Shown: positions 34,317-45,218 of the stretch, one piece after another
How positions within the stretch are numbered: the first letter of the stretch is position 1
How the letters are laid out: the number at the start of each line of letters is the position of its first letter
Assembly (NCBI GenBank): GCA_011634665.1
Contig: WAEK01000006.1
Coordinates: forward strand, 1,806,501 to 1,870,500
Direction: 5' to 3'
Source of the DNA: Mortierella sp. BCC40632
Lineage: Eukaryota > Mortierellomycota > Mortierellomycetes > Mortierellales > Mortierellaceae
Length of the DNA: 64,000 nt
The notes under the pieces: generated by a model
Seen by the model: only the letters and a program-made list of their open reading frames with translations
What the model was told of the DNA's origin: nothing
Database searches by the model: none
Translations under genes and position numbers: made by a program

Positions 34317-35745
34317 CTGCTCATGGTATTCACCTATCCTTTTTTGGGCTATTTTATCTCTCTCTCTCTCTCTCTTTCTTTCTTGTTTTTCCCAATCAAG
34401 CCCGCTTTGCCGCTCTCGGATTTACCAGCGCCAGATGCTGTCTACAACAAATGGGCCTTCGCATGATGCCATGAGTGGGCTTGGGATCAGCGGGCTTGCT
34501 CAAGAGAGCTGTAGCAATGGCCACAATAACCCTACAGGACCTCTAGGTTTTGGAATGTCCTCCTCTTCCAGTGCTACGACCTCTGTCTGGTCGACTGAAT
34601 ACTTTGGTCCGTCTGGGTCCAACTCGAGCAGTGTCACTGGCAGTATCAATAGTAACCTACAAGGTGCTGGAGGATCAACAGGATGGGGGAACGACAGAGG
34701 AGTGTCATCCATAACTACGGTACGTCGACATGAATCCGTGTCTTTGGATCATTCACTTTATCCAATGAGCACATCCGAGTCGACCCCTCTATCCGCAGAG
34801 ACAGCAGCAGCTGTGGCAGCTGTAGCGGCGACTTTGAATGGATCCTTGGTCACAGGAGGACCTGCATCGACTCGAAGGAGAAACACCCTGGCAGGATCTT
34901 CACCTTTACCAAACCGACCAGGGTCAACGCTATTACTAGATCCACTTGACGACAATCCCTTTTCGCCTCCCTCCACAGCTTATTTTACGTTTTTGAACCG
35001 ACCTCCCAGGTCGGCGACGGCTACGACATCGATATCAGGGACGGCACCACGAAATCATGTTCATCCATTGGAGATGGAATCGAGTGTGGACCCACTAGAG
35101 ATGGTCACTCAGAGATCACGACTCAGTAACAGCAGTCGGATCTCTTCGACTCAATTGCAAGAGACGATTGAAGAGAATGTGGCTAGTGAAGAAAGAGAAG
35201 GACTAGGTGAGAATGATGGGGAATGGATGGCGGTCCCACCCAACAGCAGTAACACAATGACCACGGAAGACCCCAGGCTATTTGGATCCAATAACGAAAC
35301 AGGTGATCACAGTTCTAGTCCGACCGAGGATGAGATGGATGTGGAACTGGTGGAAGAAGGACGAGAAGCGACGAGTAGTGAAGTGATGGAACAAAGTGCA
35401 CCCGATTTTCCAGAGGGACATTCGATTCATTCACGAAGGAGTAGTGTCCAAGTTTCCTCTTTGCCATTACCGTTGCCTTTACCCTTGCCGATGCCGTTAT
35501 CGAGTATGGTGGTGGCAGAGATACCGATGCCAACCACCACCATCACCACCACAACAACAAACACAACAGCAAATACTAATACTGCTGCTACTACCACGAC
35601 GTTGATGGGGTCAATCCCTTCGATGAATTCGATCCATTCGAATGCCTCTGTGGCTTCTGGAGGAAGTATGATGACTGGCTCTGTTGGAGCACGGTTTGGA
35701 GGAGGGCGACGAGCATCGATGCCGAGCAACCGTTTGGAAATGTAA
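31561..35745 (+). CDS. RSPRY1-like SPRY and RING domain protein (probable E3 ubiquitin ligase)
   Basis: Seven exons: 31561-31702, 32193-32357, 32587-32966, 33102-33431, 33544-33824, 33964-34245 and 34401-35745, giving 974 residues. Residues 1-225 are helical, as in the N-terminal part of RSPRY1. The SPRY domain (about 255-430) has HWKVSEDGLSIRNDGSTFESI, GKWYYEITLVTAGIMQIGWA and the FGATPFKYPP ending typical of RSPRY1. The C3HC4 RING (C496, C499, C511, H513, C517, C520, C527, C530) spans the last intron. Human RSPRY1 stops shortly after the RING (576 residues); here a 440-residue Ser/Thr-rich disordered tail follows. SPRY would select the substrate and RING recruit an E2. Start taken at the first Met of exon 1; coding exons upstream of the CT-rich leader are possible. 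Confidence 0.88.
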
Positions 35746-35788
35746 GGATATATATATATAATTTATATTTTTACCTATATAGAAATGG

Positions 35789-35834
<46 letters not shown>

Positions 35835-35927
35835 TGTATGTGTGTGTTGTGTAATTATATGTATTTGTAAATGTGACTATATGGTTTCGAAACGAACATG
35901 GCTATCGATGACTATTGTGGGAGAGAG

Positions 35928-35962
<35 letters not shown>

Positions 35963-36084
35963 GGAAGATGCTACCAAATTGTAGAGAAGTGGAGGTGTGG
36001 AGGTGTGTGTGTGTGTTTAAAAATGTATGTATGAGAGAGCATATAAATGAGAGGAGAGGATAAAAGAAGATACAGATTCAGAGA

Positions 36085-36125
<41 letters not shown>

Positions 36126-36136
36126 AGTGAATGAAA
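35746..36136. other. Tail-to-tail intergenic region with GA runs
   Basis: Between the RSPRY1-like gene (+) and GNA1 (-). (GA)n at 35791-35831 and 36089-36121, and (TA)n near 35749-35762. No gene seen. Confidence 0.6.
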
Positions 36137-36603
36137 TCACTTGACAAAGACCGACTCCATTGAGGGGTTTAGCGACTCTAATGGGATGCCGTGCACGCTT
36201 TGCTTGGATGGGCTGGAGGTGATGCTGCTGTGTGTGTGGTGAAGGGCAGGGATGGTCTCTGGAGTAGGGACAACCATAGCCGACACAGCGATGGTCTGGA
36301 CAGGCTGGATGGGCTCTGGTAGGGAAACAGGAGCAGCAAGGATAGAAGTAGTGGTGGTAGTGGTAGTGGTGGTGGGGATGATGGTAGTGGTAGAAGTGGA
36401 AGAAGAAGAAGAAGAGGTACCGGCAGGCAGGTACTGAGCGAGGTGCAGGTCCTTGCGCTTGAAGCCCGACTTTTCATAAAAGGGCTCATTCTCCTCGGAA
36501 CAGGTCAACAGCAGCTTGTAGCATCCGAGGGCAGTGCCGATATGCTTGAGCTGGTCAATCAGCCTAAAAATACAGAGAAAAGACCGCCAACGATTGAAGA
36601 GAG

Positions 36604-36634
<31 letters not shown>

Positions 36635-36802
36635 GGAGAAAGAAAGAGTAAGCAATTGTGGAGTAGAGTTATGGTTTTTTTGGATTCCCATCGACTTGTG
36701 TACCACACACTGACGAATATTGCCCACGGGGACATGATGAGCGGGCCTACAAAGAGGGGGGAATGACGCGAGAGCCCTGTCTGTTTGTGTATGTCTCTCA
36801 CT

Positions 36803-36868
<66 letters not shown>

Positions 36869-37567
36869 CATCTCAGAGAGAGAGAGAGAGAGAGAAAGAC
36901 TGGGCTTTGGGTTGTTCGTCTTGCTCCCTTATTCCTCCGCCCTTCTTGCCTTTCTGCGCTCTTCAACACATACACTCATACACAACTCTCTTCTCTCTCT
37001 CTCTCTCTCTTTTTTTTTTTTTTTTTTTTTAAAAAAAACTTACCGAATTCCAAACTTCTTGCCACGTTGAGAATCATGGACAACAATGTCTTCAATATGT
37101 CCTGCCTTGCCACAGTTTCTCAAAAACTTTTGTTCGACTACCAAGGTACCAGTGGCAACGATCCGAGAAGCGGCCAGGTCCTCGATGACCACAATATGAT
37201 ACACTCCTCCTCCCTGAAGCATCCGTTCGAATGTGCTTTGGAAGCTTGCTTCAGAAACATTGCCGACCACGGTCAACCCTGCCAGACAGTCGTAGAATCC
37301 TAAGGTGTTGTTTTTGTTTTTTTTTTTTTTTTTTTTTTTTTGGTAGAGAGAGAGAAAGAGAAAGAGAAAAGGTGTGAGTATGAGTGGGTTAAATCCAGGC
37401 GTTGTGTGGGCGTGAATGAGAATGAAAGAACAAGGAAAAGAAGGAGCGTTACCTTTGTGGTAGTCAGTCACTTCGAGTGGTCGCATGAGGTAGCCTTGTG
37501 GGAGCTGACTCTGGACAGTGGCCGAGATCAGGTCTGAGGAGAAGAGTGCTGTGGGTCGTGGAGTCAT
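36137..37567 (-). CDS. GNA1: Glucosamine-6-phosphate N-acetyltransferase with C-terminal extension
   Basis: Acetylates glucosamine-6-phosphate with acetyl-CoA on the cytosolic route to UDP-GlcNAc, the precursor for chitin, N-glycans and GPI anchors. Exons in order: 37567-37453, 37299-37044 and 36563-36137, giving 265 residues. The GNAT core is complete: YLMRPLEVTDYHKGFYDCLAGLT, VVIEDLAASRIVATGTLVVE, KFLRNCGKAGHIEDIVV, the acetyl-CoA loop QRGKKFGIRLI, then LGCYKLLLTCSEENEPFYEKSGFKRK. Family members are about 150-185 residues; here about 90 more, rich in Thr, Ser and Pro, follow LAQYLPAG. This tail is in the same exon and frame as the core. All splice phases agree. Confidence 0.93.
36801..36862. 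repeat. (CT)n microsatellite in GNA1 intron 2
   Basis: About 60 bp of CT followed closely by a GA stretch at 36876-36896, so the pair could form a hairpin in the transcript. Confidence 0.9.
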
Positions 37568-38032
37568 TGTGTGTGAGTGTGTGAGAGAGAGTGAGTGAGC
37601 GAGTGAGGAGGAGAAAGAAGGTTGAAGGAAGGGTGTGGGTGTGGATTGGGGAGGTACTGTTTGTGATGGAGGGAGATGAAGGGAGTGGGAGTCAATTGGG
37701 CGAAGGGCTGTGAGTAAAGAGAGAGTGGAGAAGAGAGAGTGAAGGAGACGAGTGAGGAAGGAAGAAAGAAAGAAAGTCGAGCGAAGAAGAGTTTGAGAGA
37801 GAAAGAAAGAAAGAAAGAGAAAGAAGAAGAAGAAGAAGAAGAGAAAATAAAAAAGAGTCGGCGGAGCAGACCCCGGCGAGGCGATCTATTTAAAGTACCC
37901 ATCGCCATCGAGATACTCAAGAGCCATGGCCCGTGGATGCTGGGATGGGATGTTTCGACTGGTGACCTGAGCTGTCTTTCATTCGCGCGTGCTTCGGGGC
38001 ATCGTGAAGCATACTGGAATAGCAATGCGGCC

Positions 38033-38100
<68 letters not shown>

Positions 38101-39175
38101 TCTCTCTCACTCACTCTCTCTCACACACTCTTTCTCTCTCTCGTTTTGGATACCCATGTGCAATCTGCTCTCTCTCTTACTAAAAAAAAAAAAAAAAAAA
38201 GGGCCCCGCTCCCGCCCTGCGCCGCTCTGCCTGCTCTCTCTCTCCTCTTCTTCTTCTTCCTGCTCCTGGCCGTGCGCTTTTCTCTTTCCCCGCCTTCCAA
38301 GGAGAGCAATGCCGGGTTGGCTCTGCAAAGTCCTTTTTGACAGAGAGACATATGCATACACTCTTTCTCTCTTTGACTTTCTCTCTCTCTCTCTCTCACT
38401 TATACTTTCGCACAAACCCGCACACATGTCTGCCTACTGCATTGTTGGATAGACGCGCTGGGTGGGTCGCTGTGCTCAACTGCCACACTGTTGAATGTAT
38501 GTGTGTGTGTATTGTTCGTGTTTGTGTGACCGATGAACAATTTGACAGTGGTCTACATGGAGGTCATTCGATGGGCCATCCCATCCTCTCTCTCTCTCTC
38601 TCACTCTCTTTCTCTGATGCAGACATGAGGTCCAATTCCATAAAAAAGGGCTGATGCAAAAATAGGGATCCTCAACCAACCTCTAATCTCAAAAATAGCT
38701 TCTTCGACTCCTTGACGGACGGTGGCTCGACGCTGTGCTGTCGTCGCCTCCGTGTCCTCTCTTTCTTTCCTTTGCCCCTTGCTTGTCTATCCACTGGGCA
38801 GGGGTAAAGTCATCCGCCCAGGGGAGGACGTTCTCTCCTCTCACTCCTCTCACTCCTCTCACTCTCTCACTCACACACACACACTCTCTCTCTCCTCTTA
38901 ACCTCCCCTGCCTAGCTCCTCTCCCTTAGCCTCCCGCATCACTGGGTTCAAGGGCCTGGCCTGGGCACCTCTGCATTGGCCAAAAAGAGACTCATTGCAT
39001 ATTTTTTTTGTTTTTTTTATTCTGGAGTTGGAGATGAGGATGGTCCCTGACCTGAAAGACCCGGTCCACATGATATATTTATATACACTTTTGTTCATGC
39101 TTTCTTTTTGTCCATTGTTGGATCGGTCGGATAAAGAGCTTTGCTTGCCATCTATCCAATCGTTGTCTCGGATTA
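37568..39175. other. Upstream region of GNA1 and 3' flank of the 96-residue gene
   Basis: 37570-37860 is GA-rich on + (CT-rich leader on the GNA1 coding strand). A (CT)n run lies at 38037-38094, an A-run at 38181-38199, and CT/CA-rich patches up to 38900. No gene recognised in 1.6 kb. Confidence 0.5.
38037..38094. repeat. (CT)n microsatellite
   Basis: About 58 bp of CT, upstream of GNA1. Confidence 0.95.
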
Positions 39176-39626
39176 CTACTCCTGTCGCTGCTCCTGCTGT
39201 GGTTGTGGTGTGGATGCATCCTCGGATCCAGCGGTGCATGGCTCTGATGGCTTGGCTTGCTCTTCCGAGCCCTGGAATGGGTTTGGTTGCGACTGGGCCT
39301 TGAGCAGTGAAGCCAGGTTGGCAGTCAATCGGTCGGTACGAGCTATTGAAAACAAGGAGAGGAGAGAGGCAGACAAACGGTCAGGCCCTCTTTTTTTTTT
39401 TTTTTTTTTTTTCTCTCTCTCTTTTCAATACAGAGTCAATGATGCAGGTAACCCTGCACACTAAGGGGAGGGCTGAGCAAAAGAAAGAGCTTTCTTCTCT
39501 ACCTTCAAAAGTGTCAAGGGCCTGCTCTAGCGAGTCCATGTCTTTGAGCATGCTGGAAATGTCCTTGACATCAAAGTCGTTCATGTTGTCAAGGTCTGCC
39601 AGGTCGTCCAAGTCTGGATTGGTCAT
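39176..39626 (-). CDS. Small acidic coiled-coil protein, 96 residues, unknown
   Basis: Two exons, 39626-39503 and 39342-39176. The first 40 residues are acidic (NPDLDDLADLDNMNDFDVKD), then a heptad-like helix runs through MLKDMDSLEQALDTFEARTDRL to LLKAQ across the splice junction, and a Gln/Pro-rich polar tail ends the chain. The size and helix resemble subunits of BLOC-1/BORC-type complexes, but no signature allows an assignment. The gene shares a 265-bp divergent promoter with PRPF38B. The splice signals (G|GTAGAG, CAATAG) and phase are good. Confidence 0.65.
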
Positions 39627-39802
39627 GATGCAGGAAAGGAAGTGGATGAGGATGAAAGGTTAGGAGAGAGAGAGAGAGAGTGAGAGAGAGAAAGGAGAGG
39701 AGCGAAGAAAAGATTATTGATTCAAGAAGAACGTCACCTTGTCAGCTGCCACTAACATTTCTCCTCCGTTCTCTCGTCTCTCTTTCTCTCTTCTCTCTCT
39801 CT

Positions 39803-39834
<32 letters not shown>

Positions 39835-39891
39835 CTCTTGCACATCTTTTTAACCAGCACCGACATTCGATACTCGACTACAATCACCAAG
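39627..39891. promoter_or_regulatory. Divergent promoter with GA-to-CT switch
   Basis: 265 bp between divergent genes. The left half is GA-rich (39665-39710) and the right half CT-rich (39775-39838), so each gene has a pyrimidine-rich leader on its own strand. Confidence 0.6.
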
Positions 39892-40383
39892 ATGAGCAAC
39901 CAACTGGCGACGCACGGGAACGAGAGGACAATGAACCTCAACTCGATTATCTTTCAAAACATCATCGACTCGCCCTATCTCAAATCCATCACGTACGATA
40001 AGAAGAAAAATAACAATCATCATGACAATGATAATGATCTTATCATTAAATCTCTCCTCCTTCGCCACCATCATCATGACTGGCGCCTCACCATGCACCG
40101 ATCCCGATTCCTCGTTTCTTGTTTCTGCTGATCCTCTTCTGACCTGATCCTGGATACCTTCCTTCCTTCTTCTTTTCTTTCCCCGTCACGGACTATTAGC
40201 GATCTCTCCTCGTTTCAAGAGATTGTCAATGAGGCACAAAAGAACGGTAAGTCTACCCTGTTCAAGCTTTCGATATGTGTCCAGACGAATCATGTCTACA
40301 GAAGAAAGAACGATGACAGACCCTTCCCACCCCCGCCTTCCCACTCCACCTCCGCTTTCCCAGGCGGACCAAGCTGTCTTTTT

Positions 40384-40415
<32 letters not shown>

Positions 40416-41311
40416 TTTCTTTTCTTTTTTCTTCTCTCCTATCAGTTTATCGCCAGTCTAGGACGTTATGATAACGGAGAACGAACCACCTACTCTTGAG
40501 GGACTCGTGCGGATCAAAAAGCCAATCTCTTGCTCAAACTTTTTTTCTTTTTTTTTCTTTCTTTTCTTTCTTCCTTTTTTTTTTTCTTTTTCTTTTTCTT
40601 TTTTTTTTTCTTTTCTTTTTTTTCTTGGAAATATCAGTCCTACTTCTTTTGCGCATGGTACTGACACGAATGCCTTTAGAGTGTGATTGCTAACTATCAT
40701 ACTAATATTGGATCTATTTTTTTTTCTTTTCCACTCCTCGTAGTGAAATCCATGGGTAAGCTGCCGCCACTATAACGATGACTAAATTTGACCATGAATG
40801 CGACTACAAGGACGTGGAAACAGGAATATCTCTATCCTTTTCTTGGAGAGGAAAGAAAAAGAAAAAGAAAAGAAAAGAAAAAGACTTGTTTGGTCACTCA
40901 TGACTGGAACAATACAAAAAAAAAAAAAAAAAAAAAAAGGACGTTGATTAGGATTGAAGAAAGGACGATGACAGCCCCTCCATGGTGACTCGAAAGCAGT
41001 TGAAGAAGAAAAATAACCATTGCGGCTTCATCAGTAATGTTTTATGAAGCACAGATGCTTTTTTTTTCTGTTGTCGTTGTTGTTGCATTTCCCCCCCCCC
41101 CCTTATTCCAACTACACTCACCTTGTTTGCTTGTGGAGCAAACTTGGGATTGATTATTAGTATTTCTTTTCTTTCTCTCCAACAGAACATCACCTACTCA
41201 AACAGATTCGACATTCTAACCTCTATCTTTTTTCTTTTTTCTTTCTTTTCTTTTGCTGTTGTCCTGAACTCTTTGACCATTCCATGTTTTCCCTGATTTT
41301 CTCTGTTGTCA

Positions 41312-41347
<36 letters not shown>

Positions 41348-42451
41348 ACAGAGCCATTCCTGAAGGGAACCACACCATCAACGGCTTGGGTTATCATGTA
41401 CAAGTTTTGGACGCTTCCTCTGACAGTCAGACAGCTAGAGAACTTGATTGACCATCCCCACTCTGTGTAAGACACCTGATTCACCGTTTGTCAATTTGCT
41501 CCGCTTGGTTCAACAAAAATCTGGTCTTTTATCATTTTCGCAAGCGCTCACCCATCTCTCGCTTTCTCTGCCTCTGTCTTTCCTCTTAGATATTTGAGAG
41601 GAATCGGATTTTTGTACCTGAGATATGTTTGCAAGCCTGATCAGCTATGGGAATGGCTTGGCCCATACCTCGAGGATGACCAAGAAATTTCTCTGCAGGG
41701 GGGCGTCAAGGCGATTAACTCGTATGTCTTTAATCTATATTGATGCTTTAGAACACATACCACCTATTCGTTCTCGAGTCTTGATCAAGTCATACTCACT
41801 CTTTTTTTTTTTTTTTTTTTTTTCTCGTACACTGATGCGACTAGAACGATTGGAAAAATGTGTTATATGCTGTTGAACGATCAAAAGTTTTTGGGACAGA
41901 TGCTCCCTCGAATTCCAGTCATGATTATGCGGGATCTAGAAAAGAAACTGGAGCCCTATGCAGACTCTACCCGATCCAAGGGCGGTCAGCGTGAGACTTT
42001 TAGGTAGGGACAACATTGCAAATGCCTTTTCTTCCTTGAGAATCTTTTTTTCCTCCTCATTTTCCTCCCTTCTCCGATGAGAGACAATGCGCTAACATTT
42101 TGTGTATTCGCCTATGACCTTGTCTCTATTAGAAGGGATAATAGGCATGACCAACGAGATCGAGGAGGAAGAGGACGCGACCGTGACCGTGGAGGGGATA
42201 ACTATGGAGGCCGTCGACAGGATCGTGAGCGTTCTAGGTCTGGGGATCGTCATTGGGATCGTGGAGGTCGTCGAGGTCGGGACCGGGATGACTACCGAGA
42301 CGATTACCGGGACGATTACCGGTCATCACGCCGTCGTAGTTATAGCAGGAGTCGCAGCCGTAGCCGTAGCCGTGACCGTTTCCGTGATCGAAGAGATGAT
42401 CAGTACCGCCGTCGTGATCGCACTCGTAGCCGAAGCCCAAATCGGAGATAG
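39892..42451 (+). CDS. Pre-mRNA-splicing factor PRPF38B-like
   Basis: Prp38-family spliceosome protein. Seven exons: 39892-39992, 40200-40246, 40744-40755, 41352-41466, 41590-41721, 41845-42003 and 42133-42451, giving 294 residues. The PRP38 domain has GNERTMNLNSIIFQNI, SFQEIVNEAQKN, VKSMEPFLKGTT, the FLYLRYVCKPDQLWEW block, TIGKMCYMLL and LPRIPVMIMRDLEKKL. An Arg/Asp/Ser-rich RS-like C-terminus follows, as in PRPF38B and not in the tri-snRNP Prp38/PRPF38A. Exon 3 is a 12-nt microexon (TGAAATCCATGG) needed for both phase and the conserved residues before EPF. All joins are in phase. Confidence 0.92.
40744..40755 (+). other. 12-nt microexon of PRPF38B
   Basis: Flanked by CGTAG and GTAAGC. It supplies codons VKSM and the first base of the next Glu. 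Without it the downstream exon still joins in phase, but four residues present in PRPF38B relatives (the VKHL-type segment before EPW) would be missing. Confidence 0.75.
41311..41350 (+). repeat. (CAA)n microsatellite reaching a PRPF38B acceptor
   Basis: About 13 CAA units run right up to the 3' splice site (ACAAACAG), so the acceptor lacks a normal pyrimidine tract immediately upstream; the T/C-rich part lies 80-130 bp further up. Confidence 0.85.
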
Positions 42452-42622
42452 ACTTGAAAGGAAGAAAAAAAAAATAGCGTGTTTGTAAATGATTGAATGA
42501 AAGGCTTCAAGGCTGAATAGATTTTTTTTCTCTCCTTTGCACACGCACAATGGTATTTATTTTTGCATCAACAGCTTTTTATTATTTTTAAACATTCTCG
42601 TGTAGTCGTTGTACTTTGTTAT

Positions 42623-43682
42623 TTATTGTTGATTGCCACCATGCACATAATGAGCCGTAGATGGCTCCAAGGGAAGGAGTGCTGCTGCTACCTCTCTGCC
42701 TTCTTCTGCCAACATATTGTATGTTGCTGCAGCATTTGCCTAGTCGAATCAAGGAGAGACAGAATTAAAGTGATGAGTAAATTCGATCTCTTCCTCCTTC
42801 CTCCCTTCCCAGATCCTCTGTCGACCTGAACATACACACACACACACAAAAAGACTTACTGTGCTCATCATATCGACTTGGATGCCAAGGTTCCGGATCA
42901 CAGACCGGACAGCAGGACTCAAAGGTGCGAATGTCTTTCCTGTACCGATAATCAGGATTTCTAAAGAGTGTGTATAACAGAGCAAATATGTCATCCAGCA
43001 TGAGTCGCTTTTTTCCCCCTTTTGTTTCTCCCTTTGATCGGGCTGGCTGCGTTCAAAAGAATGCCTTTGAACAACAAAATGGAGATTTCTTACCAGGTCG
43101 CGGACGCATAATCTCAAACACTTTGAAAATATCTTTGGCTGTGGCCTCGTCCATGTTTTCCAAGATGGAACGTGCATGAGGCGAGGAAGAGGACGCCTTG
43201 GATGATCCCGATCCAGCGGCAGCCGAGGACTTTAACATCCGATCAACAGATCCGCCCTCTTTATAAACATCCCAAAGAAAAACTTGACCACCGATACAAA
43301 GAACAGGACCTTGCAACGTAATGGCCTCCGTTGTGACGAACCCATGTTTGGTACACACTGTGATCGTCACCGTCCGCGCGTCCTTGTCGTCAAACATGTT
43401 CATAAAGCCAGAGATGGCACTATCAGCATCTTCGTGTTGACCTGGTGCTGGTACAGGCTTCTGACGGAGTGGTTGTGGTTGTTGAGGTGGATGGGATGAG
43501 GAGCCGTCATAGTGAGGGACGGAGGTGGAGAGTGAACGGGTGATCGCGGAGCGAGTGGATGGTGTCAAGAATGCTGATGGTCTTGCCGAGAACGCGGATG
43601 GCCTTGTCCTGAACTGTGTGGCCAATGTTCCTGCATTTGCAGCGACTCTGCAAGCTGTCTTTCTGAGTGCTGATGCAAGCAT
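42623..43682 (-). CDS. NDUFAF3-like complex I assembly factor, mitochondrial
   Basis: NDUFAF3 helps assemble the membrane-linked part of respiratory complex I. Exons in order: 43682-43094, 42960-42860 and 42739-42623, giving 268 residues against about 184 in human. Start MLASALRKTACRVAANAG opens a basic, acid-free presequence of about 55 residues. The MTH938-type core follows: ISGFMNMFDD, TKHGFVTTEAITLQGPVLCIGGQVFLW, then EILIIGTGKTFAPLSPAVR and NAAATYNMLAEEGREVAAALLP. An insert of about 45 residues, rich in Ser, Ala and Gly, lies between VFLWDVYKEG and FEIMRPRP. All phases agree. Convergent with PRPF38B (171 bp apart). Confidence 0.9.
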
Positions 43683-44126
43683 GGTGTGAATCTCTTTGTG
43701 TTGTTCCCAAAAGGAGGAGTTGCTCTTTAGAAATTCAACGGACTGAGGCTCGTGCAGGGTGTTGGTTTGATGCGAAATCCGAAGAGAAGAGAGAGAGAGA
43801 CGAGAGAAGAGAGAGAGAGAGAGAGAAGAGACGATCACGTGTCAAGGGCGCAAGAAGGGAAGCATATTCTTGGGCGCCCCTTTTTGACATGACGGTGGGT
43901 GGTCGCGGGATTCTCTCTCTCTCTCTCTCTTTCCTTCTCTCTGCTTACACATTGGCCATCTGGATCCGCCTCTTTCTCTCCCTCTCTCTTTCTACTTTCC
44001 TTTTTTTCTTTCTTCTCTCTTCTTTTTCAACATTTCTCTCGAGCCATCATCCCGATTATTGACGTCTCATCCCATCCCTTATTCTCCTGGCAAACTCTGT
44101 CAAAGCGCCCTCTCCCCCCTTCCACC
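43683..44126. promoter_or_regulatory. Divergent promoter with GA-to-CT switch
   Basis: Between NDUFAF3 (-) and the HERPUD-like gene (+). GA-rich at 43785-43830, CT-rich at 43912-44035; the switch falls midway. No TATA seen. Confidence 0.6.
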
Positions 44127-45174
44127 ATGGAACCGACGTTGACCCTCAACATCAGCTCTCCAAACCACCACCCAAACAAGTTTACTCTGACTGTCCATCC
44201 TCAGACGACAATCGCCCAACTTAAAGATGTTCTGGTCACTCGACTGGATGCACGGCCAGCTCCTGTGGCCGTGGCAGAAGTGCGTCTGATTTTCGGAGGA
44301 CGAATCCTCGACGACAAGGAGTTGCTGGAGCATGTCTTTGAAAAGGTTTCTTGTCTCTCAAATGCACATTCTGACTCGATGCGATCTCATGTCTTTTTAG
44401 CAATGCATTCCCTTTTATTACTATTATTATTATCTCTTCACCTCTCTCTCTCTCTCTCTCCCTCTCCCCTTTGATGTTCAACCCAAGTTTGACTAAGACG
44501 TAAATTCCTTGTGCATCCTTCCTTCTCTTTTCTCTCTTGCTATGAATAGGTCGACTGTGAATCGAATGCACCTACCTTGCACCTGGCCGTGTCTCGGCTA
44601 CAAGAGTATTCAGCGTCAACCTCAACTTCTTCGCTTCGGTTCCGACCCTCGGTTAACACCAACACGGCATCGACCCATCCTTCCACAACCACCGCCAACA
44701 GCACCGCCAACAATCATACCAGTGACCATGGAAGGAACACTGCTACTTCGAATGCCACTCCATCGACGTATGCAAACTCGACCACCACAGCAACAGCTCA
44801 TGGTGCTTTACCAGCTTTTTCTCCACAATGGGCAATGGGAGATTCTGCATGGACATGGCAAAGCATGTGGGCCCATCAGCAACAGCCTATGCAGTATATC
44901 CTAGTAAAGTAAGTACAGAGACACAGAGGTGCAGGGGTGGTGTTTTTTTTTTTTTTTTTTTTTCTGCCCTTGGCTCTTTTTCCGGGGGGAGAGGCGAGAG
45001 AACAAAGAAAGACAAATAGGAACGTTGCACGTTGAATGGGGATACCTTCCCCCCGATCGTTATCGCGCTCCCCTCCTTCCCTTCCCTTCCCTTTCTCCTC
45101 CATTTTCTTCTAAGAAAATGAGCCATTCGTACACAACAATAAGCACAACATAGCACTCTTTTATTAACACTCTT

Positions 45175-45218
<44 letters not shown>

